64,000 bases of DNA from Branchiostoma floridae (Eukaryota; Chordata; Leptocardii; Amphioxiformes; Branchiostomatidae). The notes under the pieces are model-generated. The model saw only the letters and a program-made list of their open reading frames with translations. It had not been told where the DNA came from and did no database searches. Shown in pieces: positions 34,092 to 44,539 of the stretch. How positions within the stretch are numbered: the first letter of the stretch is position 1; each line of letters begins with the position of its first letter. A program made the position numbers and the translations under genes. The DNA is taken from the NCBI RefSeq assembly GCF_000003815.2, contig NC_049986.1, forward strand, positions 19,848,692 to 19,912,691, given 5' to 3'.

Positions 34092-37000
34092 ATGGCAGCC
34101 CAAAATTTGTCCTTTTTTCTGATCTTCCTCCTTGCGTTTGCGCCATCTCAGACCGGTCCGTCCTGTCCTGTCCTGTGTGAGATAAAGCACACTGGGTTTT
34201 GCCCTAATCCTGGAGGCATCATGATCCAAACATCACGCTTTCGCGATAAACTTCCTTGTGCCACGTGCAACACGACCGGCCAGGCAGACGAGAACCAGCT
34301 CGGGTGTCTTCCTGGCACTCTGAAGAAGCTGCACATGGTGGGACACTCCGACAGAAACGGCAAACTAAAAACCCTGCCACAACTTGCCCAGGTTAACCTG
34401 CTGGCACTAGGGCCTGGGCACATCCTGACCGTGGAGCGTGGAACACTCTCTTCCACTCCCAACCTATGGGGACTGTCCATGAGCAAGAACGCGATCAAAA
34501 CCGTTGGAAGCTGGTTTGGAGGGATCACCAAACTAGAAAGGCTCGTGATGTCTTTTAATGAAATCGACGAGATCAAGGAGAATGCCTTTGAGCCACTGGT
34601 ACGGCTGGAGTATCTTGAGCTGAGACATAACCGGCTTCGTGCTGTGGAAGAGTGGCACTTCGCAGGCCTGACCAACCTTAAGTATCTGCACCTGAGCTAC
34701 AACCACATCTCACACATCGCTGGGAGGTCGTTCAGCCACCTTTCTAGGCTGCAAACCCTCTCCCTGGATAACAACAAGCTATCGTCTGTGAGCACCGACT
34801 GGTTACAAGGGTTATCTGCCAAAAAGATCCTCCTCAGCAACAATCCGTTCCGTTGCACCTGCGCGCTGGGCAGATTTCAGTCATTGGGAAGTCGTGTCTA
34901 CAATTGGGACAGGCTGCAGTGCAGCTACCCACCTAGCCTTTCGGGGAGAAAGATTGCCGACGTACCGAGGAACGAGATGCCCTGCCCGTCACCTACCGCC
35001 AAGACATCACGTCAGGGAACCACTCTCGTGTGTGAGGTCTTCTGGGAGCAGCAGCCAGAGATCAGGTGGTTGGATCCCGGTGGGAGTGCCGTTGGGGAAA
35101 GAGAGCCACTCGGCCTATGTGGCGGCGAGGTAACCACACGCTTAGAGCACGAGTTTCCCACCACCCAGTCTCCAGAACGAGGAACGGCGCACTCAACATA
35201 CGATCCCGGCCTACTCTACATCGGGAAGTCCATCTCCACCCTCCACATGAGTCAGCAGGCCTACCGGTGCTGGACGCAGGGCAGTTTCCGGTGCGTCGTG
35301 CAGTCTGCGGAAGGCAAAGTCTTTGCGAATCTACCGCTGACCAAGTCAAGTGAGGAAAGCGAACAAGACCCGAGACAAGAACGCACCGCGATGCCCGCCG
35401 TCTACACCACAACGCCTGCCCAGCGGAACGCTAAGATTACAGAAAGAATAGTCAAATCCACGGGCAAGAATCCACAGCAACATGACTCCACTCCAACAGC
35501 TGGTAAGGCACAATTGCGCACTGTGGTGACAACAGTCTCTACCTCAAAACCTACCCACCAAAACGGAGGGATGACGAAAGCTATGAGCAAAACAACGGAT
35601 AAGAACGCCCAGCAAGACGGCATCCCTCCGACAGCTGATCAGGAACAATGGCGGACCTGGATGAATATAGTCATCTGTATCATCTGCGTTATTCTGGCTC
35701 CGTTGGTTCTGGACAGGGTAGTGCACAAGTGCCGCAAGTGCTACAAGAAGCGACGACCTCAGCGTGACGACTTACGTGGCAATGCTGATGGCGCTACCGG
35801 AGACATACCGCTGCAAAACATGCAGCCACCGGCCGCAGCCCCTGCGACTGGGGACCCTCTGCCTCCCCGCCACACACATGATGACACCTCGGACGACACA
35901 CCCATTGCCCCGTATGCGGAAACGACGTGGTTGGAAAACCCCATGTATGACGCAGACGTGACGCGACCAAGAGGTGCCACATCCATCCCGGATCGTCGTC
36001 CCCGATCCGACAGGCCCCACAACTCCATGGCATCATCGCGACCACAGCGCCCAAGGATAGCACGGGTGGGGAAGGCCCCAGATCCACCTCCACGGTCCGA
36101 CGAGCCAGTCGACTCCAGCGGCACGTACTACCCACCACGGCTGAGGACGACCGAAGCAGAAGACATTCCGGATCCACTTCCTCGGACAAACAGATATGTC
36201 AACTCCAACGTTTCCTCACAACGACAAGGTTTGGGTTCCGGACTGGGCAGTATGAGAGGACAAAGGCCCTCATCTGACCGAAGAAGCTTGAGAGTGGACA
36301 AAAGAAAGAACGACGAAGCGGGTCCCAACATTTACCTTTACCTGAACGGCCCTTCACGCCACTCCGGCTCGGATACGTCTCAGGCACAGAGGATCCCGGA
36401 CACTCTTCCTCGGACTCGCACGTATGGCAACTCAAACGCCTCCTCACAACAGCGCGGTGTAGGAATGGCCACTATGCCGAGGCACAGGCCCTCCTCTGAC
36501 CCGTACCCGCGAGTCTTGCGGGTGGACGAAGAAGAGGACGTCTCGGGTCCCAACATCTACCTTGACCTGAACGGCCCACCACGCCACTCCGGCTCGGAGA
36601 TGCACCGGGCAGAAGAGATCCCGGATCCTCTCCCACGGACAAACAGATACGTCAACTCCAACGTCTCATGTCGACCACGAGGCCTGGAGATGCTTCAAGC
36701 AGAAGAGATCCCGGATCCCCTTCCACGAATTCACACGTACGTCAATTCCAATATCTCCTCTCATCCACGAGGTGCGGAGATGCTTCAAGCAGAAGATATT
36801 CTGGATCCTCTCCCACGGACAAACAGATACGTCAACTCCAACGTCTCATCGCGAAAACGGCATTCGAGGATGCTTGAAGAAGAAGAAATCCCGGATCCTC
36901 TCCCACGGACTAACAGATACGTCAACTCCAACATCTCGTCACAAAAACGGCATTTGAGAATGCTTGAAGAAGATGAGATCCCGGATCCTCTTCCACGGAC

Positions 37001-37157
37001 TAACAGATACGTCAACTCCAACGTCATCTCACGACCACGATGCTCAGAGATACCGAAACAGGTACCAACATCCGGGGCCTCATGGCACCATCAAGGCTCT
37101 TACCAGGAAGAGGAAGTAGAGGGTCCCAACATCTATATTGACTTGAACGGACCATGA
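34092..37157 (+). CDS. LRR-Ig transmembrane receptor with tandem tyrosine-motif tail
   Basis: An intronless 1021-residue type I membrane protein. Signal peptide about 1-22 (SFFLIFLLAFAPSQTG); Cys-rich LRR N-cap to about 72; about six leucine-rich repeats 80-250 (LEYLELRHNRL, LKYLHLSYNHI, LQTLSLDNNKL); LRR C-cap 250-303 (NPFRCTC); Ig-like domain about 308-418 (TLVCEVFW...FRCVVQSAEG); Thr/Lys-rich stalk; transmembrane helix 525-544; then a basic stop (RKCYKKRRPQR). The tail of about 465 residues has NPMY at 616-619 and nine units on a 30-residue register, seven with the core PDPLPRTNRYVNSN or close (tyrosines 702, 778, 853, 883, 913, 943, 973). Three GPNIYLDLNGP-type motifs sit at Tyr 748, 823 and 1015, the last at the very C terminus. 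Lancelets have large LRRIG families thought to act in immunity or adhesion. Ligand and signalling are unknown. Start ATG at 34092 directly precedes the signal peptide. Confidence 0.9.
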   Translation: MAAQNLSFFLIFLLAFAPSQTGPSCPVLCEIKHTGFCPNPGGIMIQTSRFRDKLPCATCNTTGQADENQLGCLPGTLKKLHMVGHSDRNGKLKTLPQLAQVNLLALGPGHILTVERGTLSSTPNLWGLSMSKNAIKTVGSWFGGITKLERLVMSFNEIDEIKENAFEPLVRLEYLELRHNRLRAVEEWHFAGLTNLKYLHLSYNHISHIAGRSFSHLSRLQTLSLDNNKLSSVSTDWLQGLSAKKILLSNNPFRCTCALGRFQSLGSRVYNWDRLQCSYPPSLSGRKIADVPRNEMPCPSPTAKTSRQGTTLVCEVFWEQQPEIRWLDPGGSAVGEREPLGLCGGEVTTRLEHEFPTTQSPERGTAHSTYDPGLLYIGKSISTLHMSQQAYRCWTQGSFRCVVQSAEGKVFANLPLTKSSEESEQDPRQERTAMPAVYTTTPAQRNAKITERIVKSTGKNPQQHDSTPTAGKAQLRTVVTTVSTSKPTHQNGGMTKAMSKTTDKNAQQDGIPPTADQEQWRTWMNIVICIICVILAPLVLDRVVHKCRKCYKKRRPQRDDLRGNADGATGDIPLQNMQPPAAAPATGDPLPPRHTHDDTSDDTPIAPYAETTWLENPMYDADVTRPRGATSIPDRRPRSDRPHNSMASSRPQRPRIARVGKAPDPPPRSDEPVDSSGTYYPPRLRTTEAEDIPDPLPRTNRYVNSNVSSQRQGLGSGLGSMRGQRPSSDRRSLRVDKRKNDEAGPNIYLYLNGPSRHSGSDTSQAQRIPDTLPRTRTYGNSNASSQQRGVGMATMPRHRPSSDPYPRVLRVDEEEDVSGPNIYLDLNGPPRHSGSEMHRAEEIPDPLPRTNRYVNSNVSCRPRGLEMLQAEEIPDPLPRIHTYVNSNISSHPRGAEMLQAEDILDPLPRTNRYVNSNVSSRKRHSRMLEEEEIPDPLPRTNRYVNSNISSQKRHLRMLEEDEIPDPLPRTNRYVNSNVISRPRCSEIPKQVPTSGASWHHQGSYQEEEVEGPNIYIDLNGP
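35982..37038 (+). repeat. coding tandem repeat, 90-nt units
   Basis: Within the LRR-Ig gene, the five last units recur every 90 nt exactly (GGATCC or its variant at 36623, 36713, 36803, 36893, 36983). Earlier units start at residues 633, 663 and 693 (30-residue steps). Two longer steps of 76 and 75 residues follow, each caused by an added GPNIYL(Y/D)LNGP block. The two first units have lost the tyrosine. Confidence 0.9.
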
Positions 37158-37868
37158 CGTATTTATTGGACCACATTTCTGCAAAACTCGAACTGGTATG
37201 TTTCCAGTGTTTGTTCCCCATATATTTGACTTCCATTTGACCAGATGTGCTAGCATTGCAAGGCTTCTCTATTCTTATTGTCAGTGGTGGATTAGGCAGC
37301 AGGTATAAACTGTCACATGGACTGCAGCTGTAGCTGATAGAGTTATCCAGCTGAACAAGGCTTCTTTTTGTGACAATGACATAATAACTGCTTCTTAGCA
37401 ATGGATGACTTTGACGTCCATTGATATGTTTATTAATGTATGCAAAAAGGAACTTTTGCGACGAATGTTTAGTTTTAGATATTTTTATGTAGTTCTTTTG
37501 AGTTATCCAGCATAAACAAGGACTTTTCCTGCAGTGCAGATTTGATCCTATGGATAACTGTGAGGTACATTTATGTACTACTTTTATAAGTGTTTGACAT
37601 CTATTTTGTACAGATGAAGTGAACACGAACTTCTGTAATTGTATAATTTTAGATGCTTATCTATACTTTTTATGAATTCATGTTTGGAAAAGCTAAAAAG
37701 AAGCTTTCCTAAAGAATGAAGGAATTTGCTTCTCAATGCCTTAATATTTTGGTAAAGGAAAATGTATGGAAAATGCTAAGATATTCATAATTACTTGGTA
37801 ATGGAGACGTTGTCATTTTTTCTATGTAGAAAAGACTTTAGAAGCAATATTCTACTGTATACTTGGCC

Positions 37869-37874
37869 AATAAA
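37869..37874 (+). terminator. polyadenylation signal of the LRR-Ig gene
   Basis: AATAAA about 710 bp after the stop codon, in GGCCAATAAAATCATC. It is the first clear canonical signal downstream; the intervening sequence is A+T-rich and non-coding. Confidence 0.6.
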
Positions 37875-38044
37875 ATCATCTCTAGTTGTGACTTGAAACG
37901 CTTGCTTCAATCTTATTCATGAGAAGACTTCTAGGCAGAAATGCAGCAAAAGCATCATTATGATTATGATACGGACGTTTTCTTAGGAAGAAGTACAAAG
38001 TATCATTACAGTACTAGTTGGTTTCCAAGTTTTTTTCCTTTTCC

Positions 38045-38375
38045 CAAGGTTAGGTCAAAGGATAGTCCATCAGTCAGTCAAACCCAAGGTCAGGTCAAAG
38101 TTTGCGATAAGCCAGTCAAACCCAAGGTTAGGTCAAAGGTTAGCCCATCAGTCAGTCTAACCCAAGGTTAGGTTCAAAGTCAGCCATCAGTCAGTCTAAC
38201 CCAAGGTTAGGTTCAAGGTTAGCCATCAGCCAGTCTAACCCAAGATCATGTCAAGGGTTAGCTATCAGTCAACCCAAAATCAGGTCAAAAGTTAGCCCAT
38301 CAGCCAGTCTTCAAACTCAAGGTTAGTTCAAATGTTAGGTATCAGCCAGACCAACCAAAGGTTAGGTCAAAGGTA
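38045..38375. repeat. minisatellite, about 38-40 bp unit
   Basis: Units of the form AACCCAAGGTTAGGTCAAAG then GTTAGCCCATCAGTCAGTC recur about eight times with length and base variation. No coding meaning; the frame is not kept. Confidence 0.85.
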
Positions 38376-39423
38376 GCTGGACAACCCTAGATCAGGGTTA
38401 AGGATTGCTACTAGTCAGCCGAAAAGAGCTAGAGAGTGAGTGAGAGAAAAATAGGTGATCAGTGTATCAACAGCACAGAAATACACATTTTGACATAGAC
38501 ACAAAATTGGCTAAAAACAGCCACAAGGCAAGGTACAGCCCTGAACAACAGAGTTTGCGTTTGACTAAAAAAGGTGTCTGAAGAGCCTCTAGATCCGATG
38601 TTTAATATTCAAACTATGACAGTTGCACATCATATTGAAGTAATTGGAGCATCACATTGTAAAAGGACATTATGGCACATTCATTTACAGCATTAACAGT
38701 CAATGTTCACACACAATGATTACAAATACTTGCTGTGAGATACATTTCCACATAGGTCACATTTACCGCTGGATATACATGCTTGCTAATCATTATCATT
38801 GTTTCCATTCTAATTCATATTAGAAGATAACATTCAGGGAAGTGATTTATCTATCTATATAATAGTGGCGCCTATATCACTTACAGCACTCACCAAGAGA
38901 TTTGGACCCCTATAATAAAATCCTAGCTAAAAGCCTGCTAAGGCTGGTGACTATTGTCCTATTGTATGTGTGATTGCCACGTTACTCTTGGTATGGCTCC
39001 TTGTACTGCACAGCATGAATCAGAAAGAGTCACAGACATTCATACAGACAGCAACATTTACAAAAAATACATGTTAGCCTCATCACTGGTATCATGAATT
39101 AAAAGATTTACAATGTGGCTTTCCTTGTTCTCATTTTTGTGTCACTAACAACCAATCAGCATTCAGCATTCCTTTTCAAACAAAGGAAGTCATTATAGTA
39201 GCTAGTATTTCAGTACCTGCTACGTACACTTACAGAATTTAAAAATTTTTCTACTTACAGGTATAATTGAAACATGCAGTCTGCTAGTCTGCATTTATCC
39301 TAGATTCTTGACACATTAATTCTATCACAAGTACACCCTGATACATTAGACAAGTATCTGGGAGTACTACAGTCAATATTCACACAGGAGAGATACGTCC
39401 TCAAACAGCTGCCTTGTGAGCAT
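38376..39423. other. intergenic A+T-rich DNA, no feature seen
   Basis: No convincing frame, RNA gene or repeat signature was recognised between the minisatellite and the tRNA-like element. Confidence 0.5.
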
Positions 39424-39493
39424 TGCAGGGAAGCTCAGTGGTAGAGAATTCACCAGGCCTTCTGAGCCAATGGTCTTGGGTTCGGTTCCCACT
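39424..39493 (+). repeat. tRNA-like SINE head or tRNA pseudogene
   Basis: AGCTCAGTGGTAGAGAATTC fits a tRNA D-arm/A-box and GGGTTCGGTTCCC fits the T-arm/B-box, 37 bp apart. The acceptor ends do not pair well and the anticodon arm is irregular, so a functional tRNA is not claimed. Confidence 0.5.
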
Positions 39494-39639
39494 ATTGTAC
39501 CATAATTTCACACTTGACACACCTTCCTGATCCTCTACTCCCTTGCTGTACTGTGTGACCTTTCCGGTGCAGTAGCTGCCTCCTTTGTCATATCAAATTG
39601 GAAAAAACAGGTCAATTCATGGCACTCCTGTACAATGCT

Positions 39640-40645
39640 GTATCCCTTGTTTGTTTGCCGAGACGTGTCTAGAGCCACAGCAACTGTAAACATCTGTACT
39701 ACGCTGTGGCTGTGTCAAAAGCTTGTACTTGTAACATCAGGCAATTGTCCTGTGCCACCTTAACACATCTGTACAATGTTGTGTCTCATTTGGTTGTCCA
39801 AGAGCTGTACTTGCGACATCTTACACGCGTCCAGTGCCACAGTAACTGTAAACATCTGTATTACGCTGTGGCTGTGTCAAAAGCTTGTACTTGTAACTTC
39901 TGGCAATTGTCCGGTGCCACCTTAACACTTCCGTACAATGCTGTGTTTCATTTGTTTGTCAAGAGTTGTAATTGCGACATCTCACACGCGTCCGGTGCCA
40001 CATCAACATATCTGTACAACGTTGTGTCCTTTACAAGAGCTGTAATGTTACTTGTAACATCTCAACACGCATCTGCTGTGACACTTACACATCTGTACAA
40101 TGCTGTGTCTCATTTTTTTGTCAAGAACTGTCCTTTTGACATCTCACACGTGTCAAGTGCCACAGTAACTGTAAACATCTGTACTACGCTGTGGCTGAGT
40201 CAACAGCTGTACTCTTGTAACATCTGGCAATTGTCCAGTGCCACCTTAACACATCAGATTCTGTACAATGCTGTGTTTCATTTGTTTGTCAAAGAGCTGT
40301 ACTTGTGACATCTCACACGAGTCCAGTGCCACAGTAACTGCAAACATCTCTACTACGCTGTGTCCTATGTTAAGAGCTGTAACGTTTCTTGTGACATCTC
40401 AACATCTGGTGGGACATGAGCACATCTGTACAATGCTGGTCTCATTTGTTTGTCAAAGAACTGTCCTTTTGACATCTTGCACGAATCCAGTGCGACAGTA
40501 ACTGTAAACATCTGTACAATACTGTGGCTCAGTCTGTGTCAAAAGCTGTACTTACTGTCTTGTAACATCTCGCAATTGTCCGGTGCCACATTATCACATT
40601 TGTACAACACCGTGTCTCTTGTTTGTTGTTTAAGAACAGTTTTTG
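39640..40645. repeat. satellite, about 163-bp unit
   Basis: The phrase AACTGTAAACATCTGTACTA (or a near variant) recurs near 39683, 39843, 40167, 40335 and 40500, so the period is about 160-168 bp with one step doubled. Other shared words are GTGCCACCTTAACAC and TTTGTTTGTCAAGAGCTGT. The array runs into the 3' end of DUSP12. Confidence 0.85.
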
Positions 40646-40651
40646 TGACAT

Positions 40652-43401
40652 CTACCTGCACACTTTGACAGGAGAGTTGGGGCCGAGGTTTCGCACCTCA
40701 TCAATGCGGTTTTTATGGAGTTGGATGGATGGTGTGATCCATGCGCCACACGAACACTGCTCCCCTGCCCAGTTGAATGAACCCAGACGACCGTTGCATT
40801 TTGGACACAGCAGCTAAGTAGGGGGAAGAAAAGGAAATTGAATACACATAGTCACATAAGAGTCAAAGAAGTTGACTGTGGGTTCGAGGATTTTTTTCAG
40901 GTCCATTTTTTCAGTCCAACAAGAAAACAGTTTTGTACCGGTACACCGTTTTTTTCTTGTTGTATCCGCCCCTACTACATGCTGCTTTCTTCAAGTAGCA
41001 CTCAACATTCGAGAAATTTACGGTAGTTGAATACACACAGAACACTTACTAAGTCTACCAGTGGACTAGCCCCCTGCTGTAGCTGTACTGTAGCTGTGAA
41101 CAAAGTTGTGTGGCCCAGGGCTTTAACAGAAATGGAGATGGACACCAGAACACAAGACAACAGTAAGGGTAATCAGGTTAAATTTGAAGCAATCATAGTT
41201 GACGCAGCACCCTTTTTATCTATGTCAAGTTAAGAAATGCTGACTGTAAAAAAATGACAATTCATCCTTTTGTACATGTACTGTAAGAGTTTTCATGTCA
41301 TTAATGCCAATCAACCATTTCTCTCTCTCACCTTTCCTTGCACAACCCCGGCGAGCGACTCTGCCATCCAGGTGACCGGCACAACAAAGATGGAGGAACA
41401 CTGTACACTGGAGCCGCCTCCGTCCCCCGCGCCGCCGCGCTTGTACCAGGAGAAACACGTCTGTCCGCTGCCCGTGTCGTGCTCCATGATGCTGTCCGAA
41501 CGAAACAGGCTCCTCCTGGGATAAACATCAACAACTTTCACTTACAAGAACTTTCACTTATAACAACTTTTACTTTCACTGCCTGTCTCGCGTTCCATGA
41601 TGCTGTCCAAACGGAACAGGCTCCTCCTGGGGTAAACATCAACAACATTCACTTACGAGAACTTTCACTTTCAACAACTTTTACTTACAAGAACTTTTAC
41701 TTACAAGAACTCTCACTTTTGACAATTTGACACCCCTGGTCTATATACACACCTGCATTTCCTACACCTGAACAGAGCTGTGTTGGAGACGTTCCCTGTA
41801 GAGTCTGGGCGCTCGTGAGGGTCCGACGCAAACGTGGAGGATTCCACCTGACCTTGCTCTGTAAGAAAAACACTCTCAAGGTCACAACAAGTTCAGAATG
41901 TTTTCAGAAACCTTAAAGCACAACAGTGCCTACAAAGCTGATAATGAAAGGTAGAGAAGGAAAATGTACAAAAGCAAAACAAATTCTTTCAAGAGTTTAC
42001 AAGAGAAAGATAAAGAAGTGAGTAATCTCAAGAAGGAAGGTGTTAAAAGGTAAGAAAAAGGTGAGAAACTTTCTCCCCATGTGGTTGTGTGGGTCAGGAG
42101 AGAAGTTGGAAACCTTTCTCTGCAAAGGCAGATATTTGTGATAGTAACAGTTCAGGATCAAGAAAGAACAAGATGATTGTGGAAAAGCTTTGAGTAAAAT
42201 TGAATAAAAACAAAGTTAATGGACATGGTAGAGGAAAAGGTGGAAAGTGAGTTAAAGAAGGTTCAGGATCAAGAAACAGAATGATGATTGTGGAAAAACA
42301 GCTAGAAGTTCCAGAAAAATGAACATAAGGCCCATCAATCAATTGCTTTGTTCTCAAGATTTTGCAAGACAGGTTGATGACAAGTTAAGAAGGTGAGAAA
42401 CTTTACCATGAAACTGCTGTGCCAGGTGCTCCAGTCGGTACTGTTTGAACTCGATGCGGCTCTGGTCCACACGGCAGCCCATCGACTCGTACAGCATCAG
42501 CTGGGACATGAACCCATCGTTGGGTCTGCAAAGGGAGAAAGGTGGACAGAGCTGGCATGTCAAATTCTCATGCCTTAAATAACTGAAAGAGACTAGACAA
42601 ACTACACGAGGCTAGAATTGACTGTATGACTGTTTGTGCTGTGTTTCCCGAGGTTCGGTTATTGAACTAAGCTTTGCAAGGCTTCTATTTTTGTTGGGTA
42701 CTAACAGAAGAAGAAGAAGTTGAGCCCGACCGTTTGTTCTGTACTGACCTTATGTCTGCCTTGACCTGGCGGATGTGCTGTAGGGCCTGGTCACATGACC
42801 AGCGCTCCACCTGCATCAGGTGAGCCGCGATGACGGCCGCACTGCGGGACACTCCCTGTAGACTGGGGAAGGAGAGGACATATGATGGATCTTAAATTTT
42901 CATTCTAATCCAACTACAGCACTTACATGTACATAACATGTGAGCTATATAGTAGTAGCAACCGGATATGGTTTGGGAAACAGTCAGACATTTCAAACAT
43001 CAGTTGTGTCACTGACGAAAAACAACAAAAGTTGTTTGAAACGTCTGACTGTTTCCAAAACCATATCCAGTTTCTTGAGGAACTGGGTTTTTTTTTTTGG
43101 CGTAAGGACATTGAGATCTTCATTGAACAAACAAACCAACCCACCAGTGTACCAGCACTGCTCCCTCCTGCCGGCCCTTCTGAATGAAGCTGCTGCATTC
43201 GTCAAACCTACTCAGCAGGTCTGTGCTCCACTCGTCCAACGCGCGCACAAACTTTCGCTCGAAGGTCCCGGAGTCTGCGCCCAGGTTCAGTTCCTCGCTG
43301 TCCACGGTCAGGACGTGCGAGATTCTGGCGGACTGGAGGCTCTCGACGTCCTGAGCGTCGTCACGGTTACCGAGGTACAGGTTGGGGGAGATGAGCTGCA
43401 T
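40652..43401 (-). CDS. DUSP12: dual-specificity phosphatase 12
   Basis: DUSP12 (yeast Yvh1) is an atypical dual-specificity phosphatase with a C-terminal zinc-binding domain; Yvh1 acts in late 60S ribosome maturation. Exons in transcript order: 43145-43401, 42749-42862, 42407-42525, 41753-41858, 41332-41515, 40652-40813. They sum to 942 nt, 313 residues (human 340). N terminus MQLISPNLYLGNRDDAQ; VLTVDSEE; the catalytic loop HCLQGVSRS (HCx5R) is split across intron 1; NDGFMSQLMLYESMGC; the zinc-binding part FRCRKCR, LLCPKCNGRLGSFNW and GEQCSCGAWITPS with IQLHKNRIDE near the end. Catalytic Cys and Arg and the zinc-ligand cysteines are present. Exon 5 has a partial copy in intron 4. Head-to-head with DARS2. 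Confidence 0.96.
41581..41632 (-). repeat. partial copy of DUSP12 exon 5 in intron 4
   Basis: On the minus strand: CCCCAG acceptor, then GAGGAGCCTGTTCCGTTTGG and on to GAGACAGGC, matching the first 46 nt of exon 5 (41515 downwards) with six differences. The adjacent intron stretch (ACATCAACAACTTTCACTTAC on the plus strand) is duplicated too. Reading on in frame gives eight further codons and TGA, with no donor in between. Confidence 0.88.
42961..43075 (+). ncRNA. hammerhead-like inverted-repeat element
   Basis: CTGACGA (43012-43018) fits CUGANGA. It is followed by the hairpin AAACAAC / GTTGTTT with AAAA loop, then GAAAC (43038-43042) and GTC. The flanks GGATATGGTTTGGGAAACAG and CTGTTTCCAAAACCATATCC pair over about 25 bp. 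It lies in DUSP12 intron 1, antisense to that gene. Confidence 0.5.
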
Positions 43402-44539
43402 CTTCAGTCCGGGGAAGTCACTCGATTTTCTACTCTCTGCTCAGTATCCATGAATGGTACTGGAAAGAAGAAAACAGTTGTAACCGTGTCAAAAGAAATG
43501 GACATTTCAGACAGGATTTACTCAGTTGCTGTCTTTAACTGTATAAAAAAACTCTTTCCGAATTTCAGTTGTTGAGTAACTTTCATCGTGCATTCTTATA
43601 CCTTGATGTCGAAGTGGAAATCCATAAAAACACCTGTCATGTGCATAATGAATGCAACTGAAATGGTAGATGCATGTTTGTTTCGTTTTGTTTTGTGGCT
43701 GTTGCCTTGGCCAAATTCGGTTTGTAAGACAATCAAAAATAGTTTGGAATAGTGCAAAAATTAACGTTATACAACTGATCAGCTGATGACAATTTTTTAT
43801 AACGTAATTTTTTGGGAAAAAAAAGAAGAAATTAAAAGAATGTGATTTTTTTTAACCGTTTTCCTTGTTTCGGCCAGTATAAATGTCATAAATCTTGCAT
43901 GAAACATATGTTGCAAAGTGAAACCAAACGTTTTGTTTAAGAGTTATGATTGTCAAAGCGGTATGATGAAGGAAATTAATCGTTGACGCAGTAAACAAAG
44001 AAACGCGACGACGTACAAAGATGGAAGAATACAAAGTCCAATTCTAGCGAAGTACTGACATGATTCTTCCTAAAAATAATGTCACGTGGACCACAAAGTT
44101 ATAAGTCAATGCCTCCAATACTTACCAACCTACTTTAATTATTCGTACGCGAAAATTTCACGTTTTTTAGAAGAAAATAAACCTCAGCGGTTCCCATTTA
44201 TCATGGGCGCAGCCATCTTGAATTCCCAGCATACCGGCCTAGTGCAATGCATTTAAAGGGGAGTTCAAAATTTTTGATATGCATTTTGAGTGAAATACAG
44301 TGTAAAAGTAAAGAAACAAATAAATAAGTAACATATTTATATTTTCTATCTCTCATATAATAGACGATATAGGGTATATTAACTGTTATATCTCTTAAAT
44401 GTTATAACGATTAGTTACCCCTTTCTCTTAGTAGACTCTACCATCAACCCAGGAAGTAAAACCGGGGTCATGTTGTGAAACGCACCTCTTCCACTGTGCA
44501 AAACGTGGTTGGTTCTTACAGAATACAGGAATCGGCAAA
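43402..44539. promoter_or_regulatory. bidirectional DUSP12 / DARS2 promoter region
   Basis: 1138 bp separate the two divergent start codons. GCCATCTTG at 44212-44220 is a YY1 motif on the minus strand (CAAGATGGC). No TATA box at a convincing distance. DUSP12 may have a non-coding 5' exon here, since the sequence just upstream of its ATG is not clearly promoter-like. Confidence 0.5.

Noticed and set aside
34148-36447. Several minus-strand frames of 60-175 codons opposite the LRR-Ig gene
   Set aside because: Shadow frames of a G+C-rich coding region; no domain, and the plus-strand gene has a clear architecture.
34092-37157. ITIM or ITAM motifs in the receptor tail
   Set aside because: The NIYLDL motifs have Asn at the -2 position, not the hydrophobic residue or Ser of an ITIM, and the YxxL pairs are far too distant for an ITAM.
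39424-39493. Functional tRNA gene
   Set aside because: A- and B-box words are good but the acceptor stem and anticodon arm do not fold properly.
43120-43145. Continuation of DUSP12 exon 1 past VLVH as WWVGLFVQ
   Set aside because: A GTGGGT donor after CAC TG, joined to the exon at 42862, rebuilds the catalytic HCx5R loop; the read-through does not.
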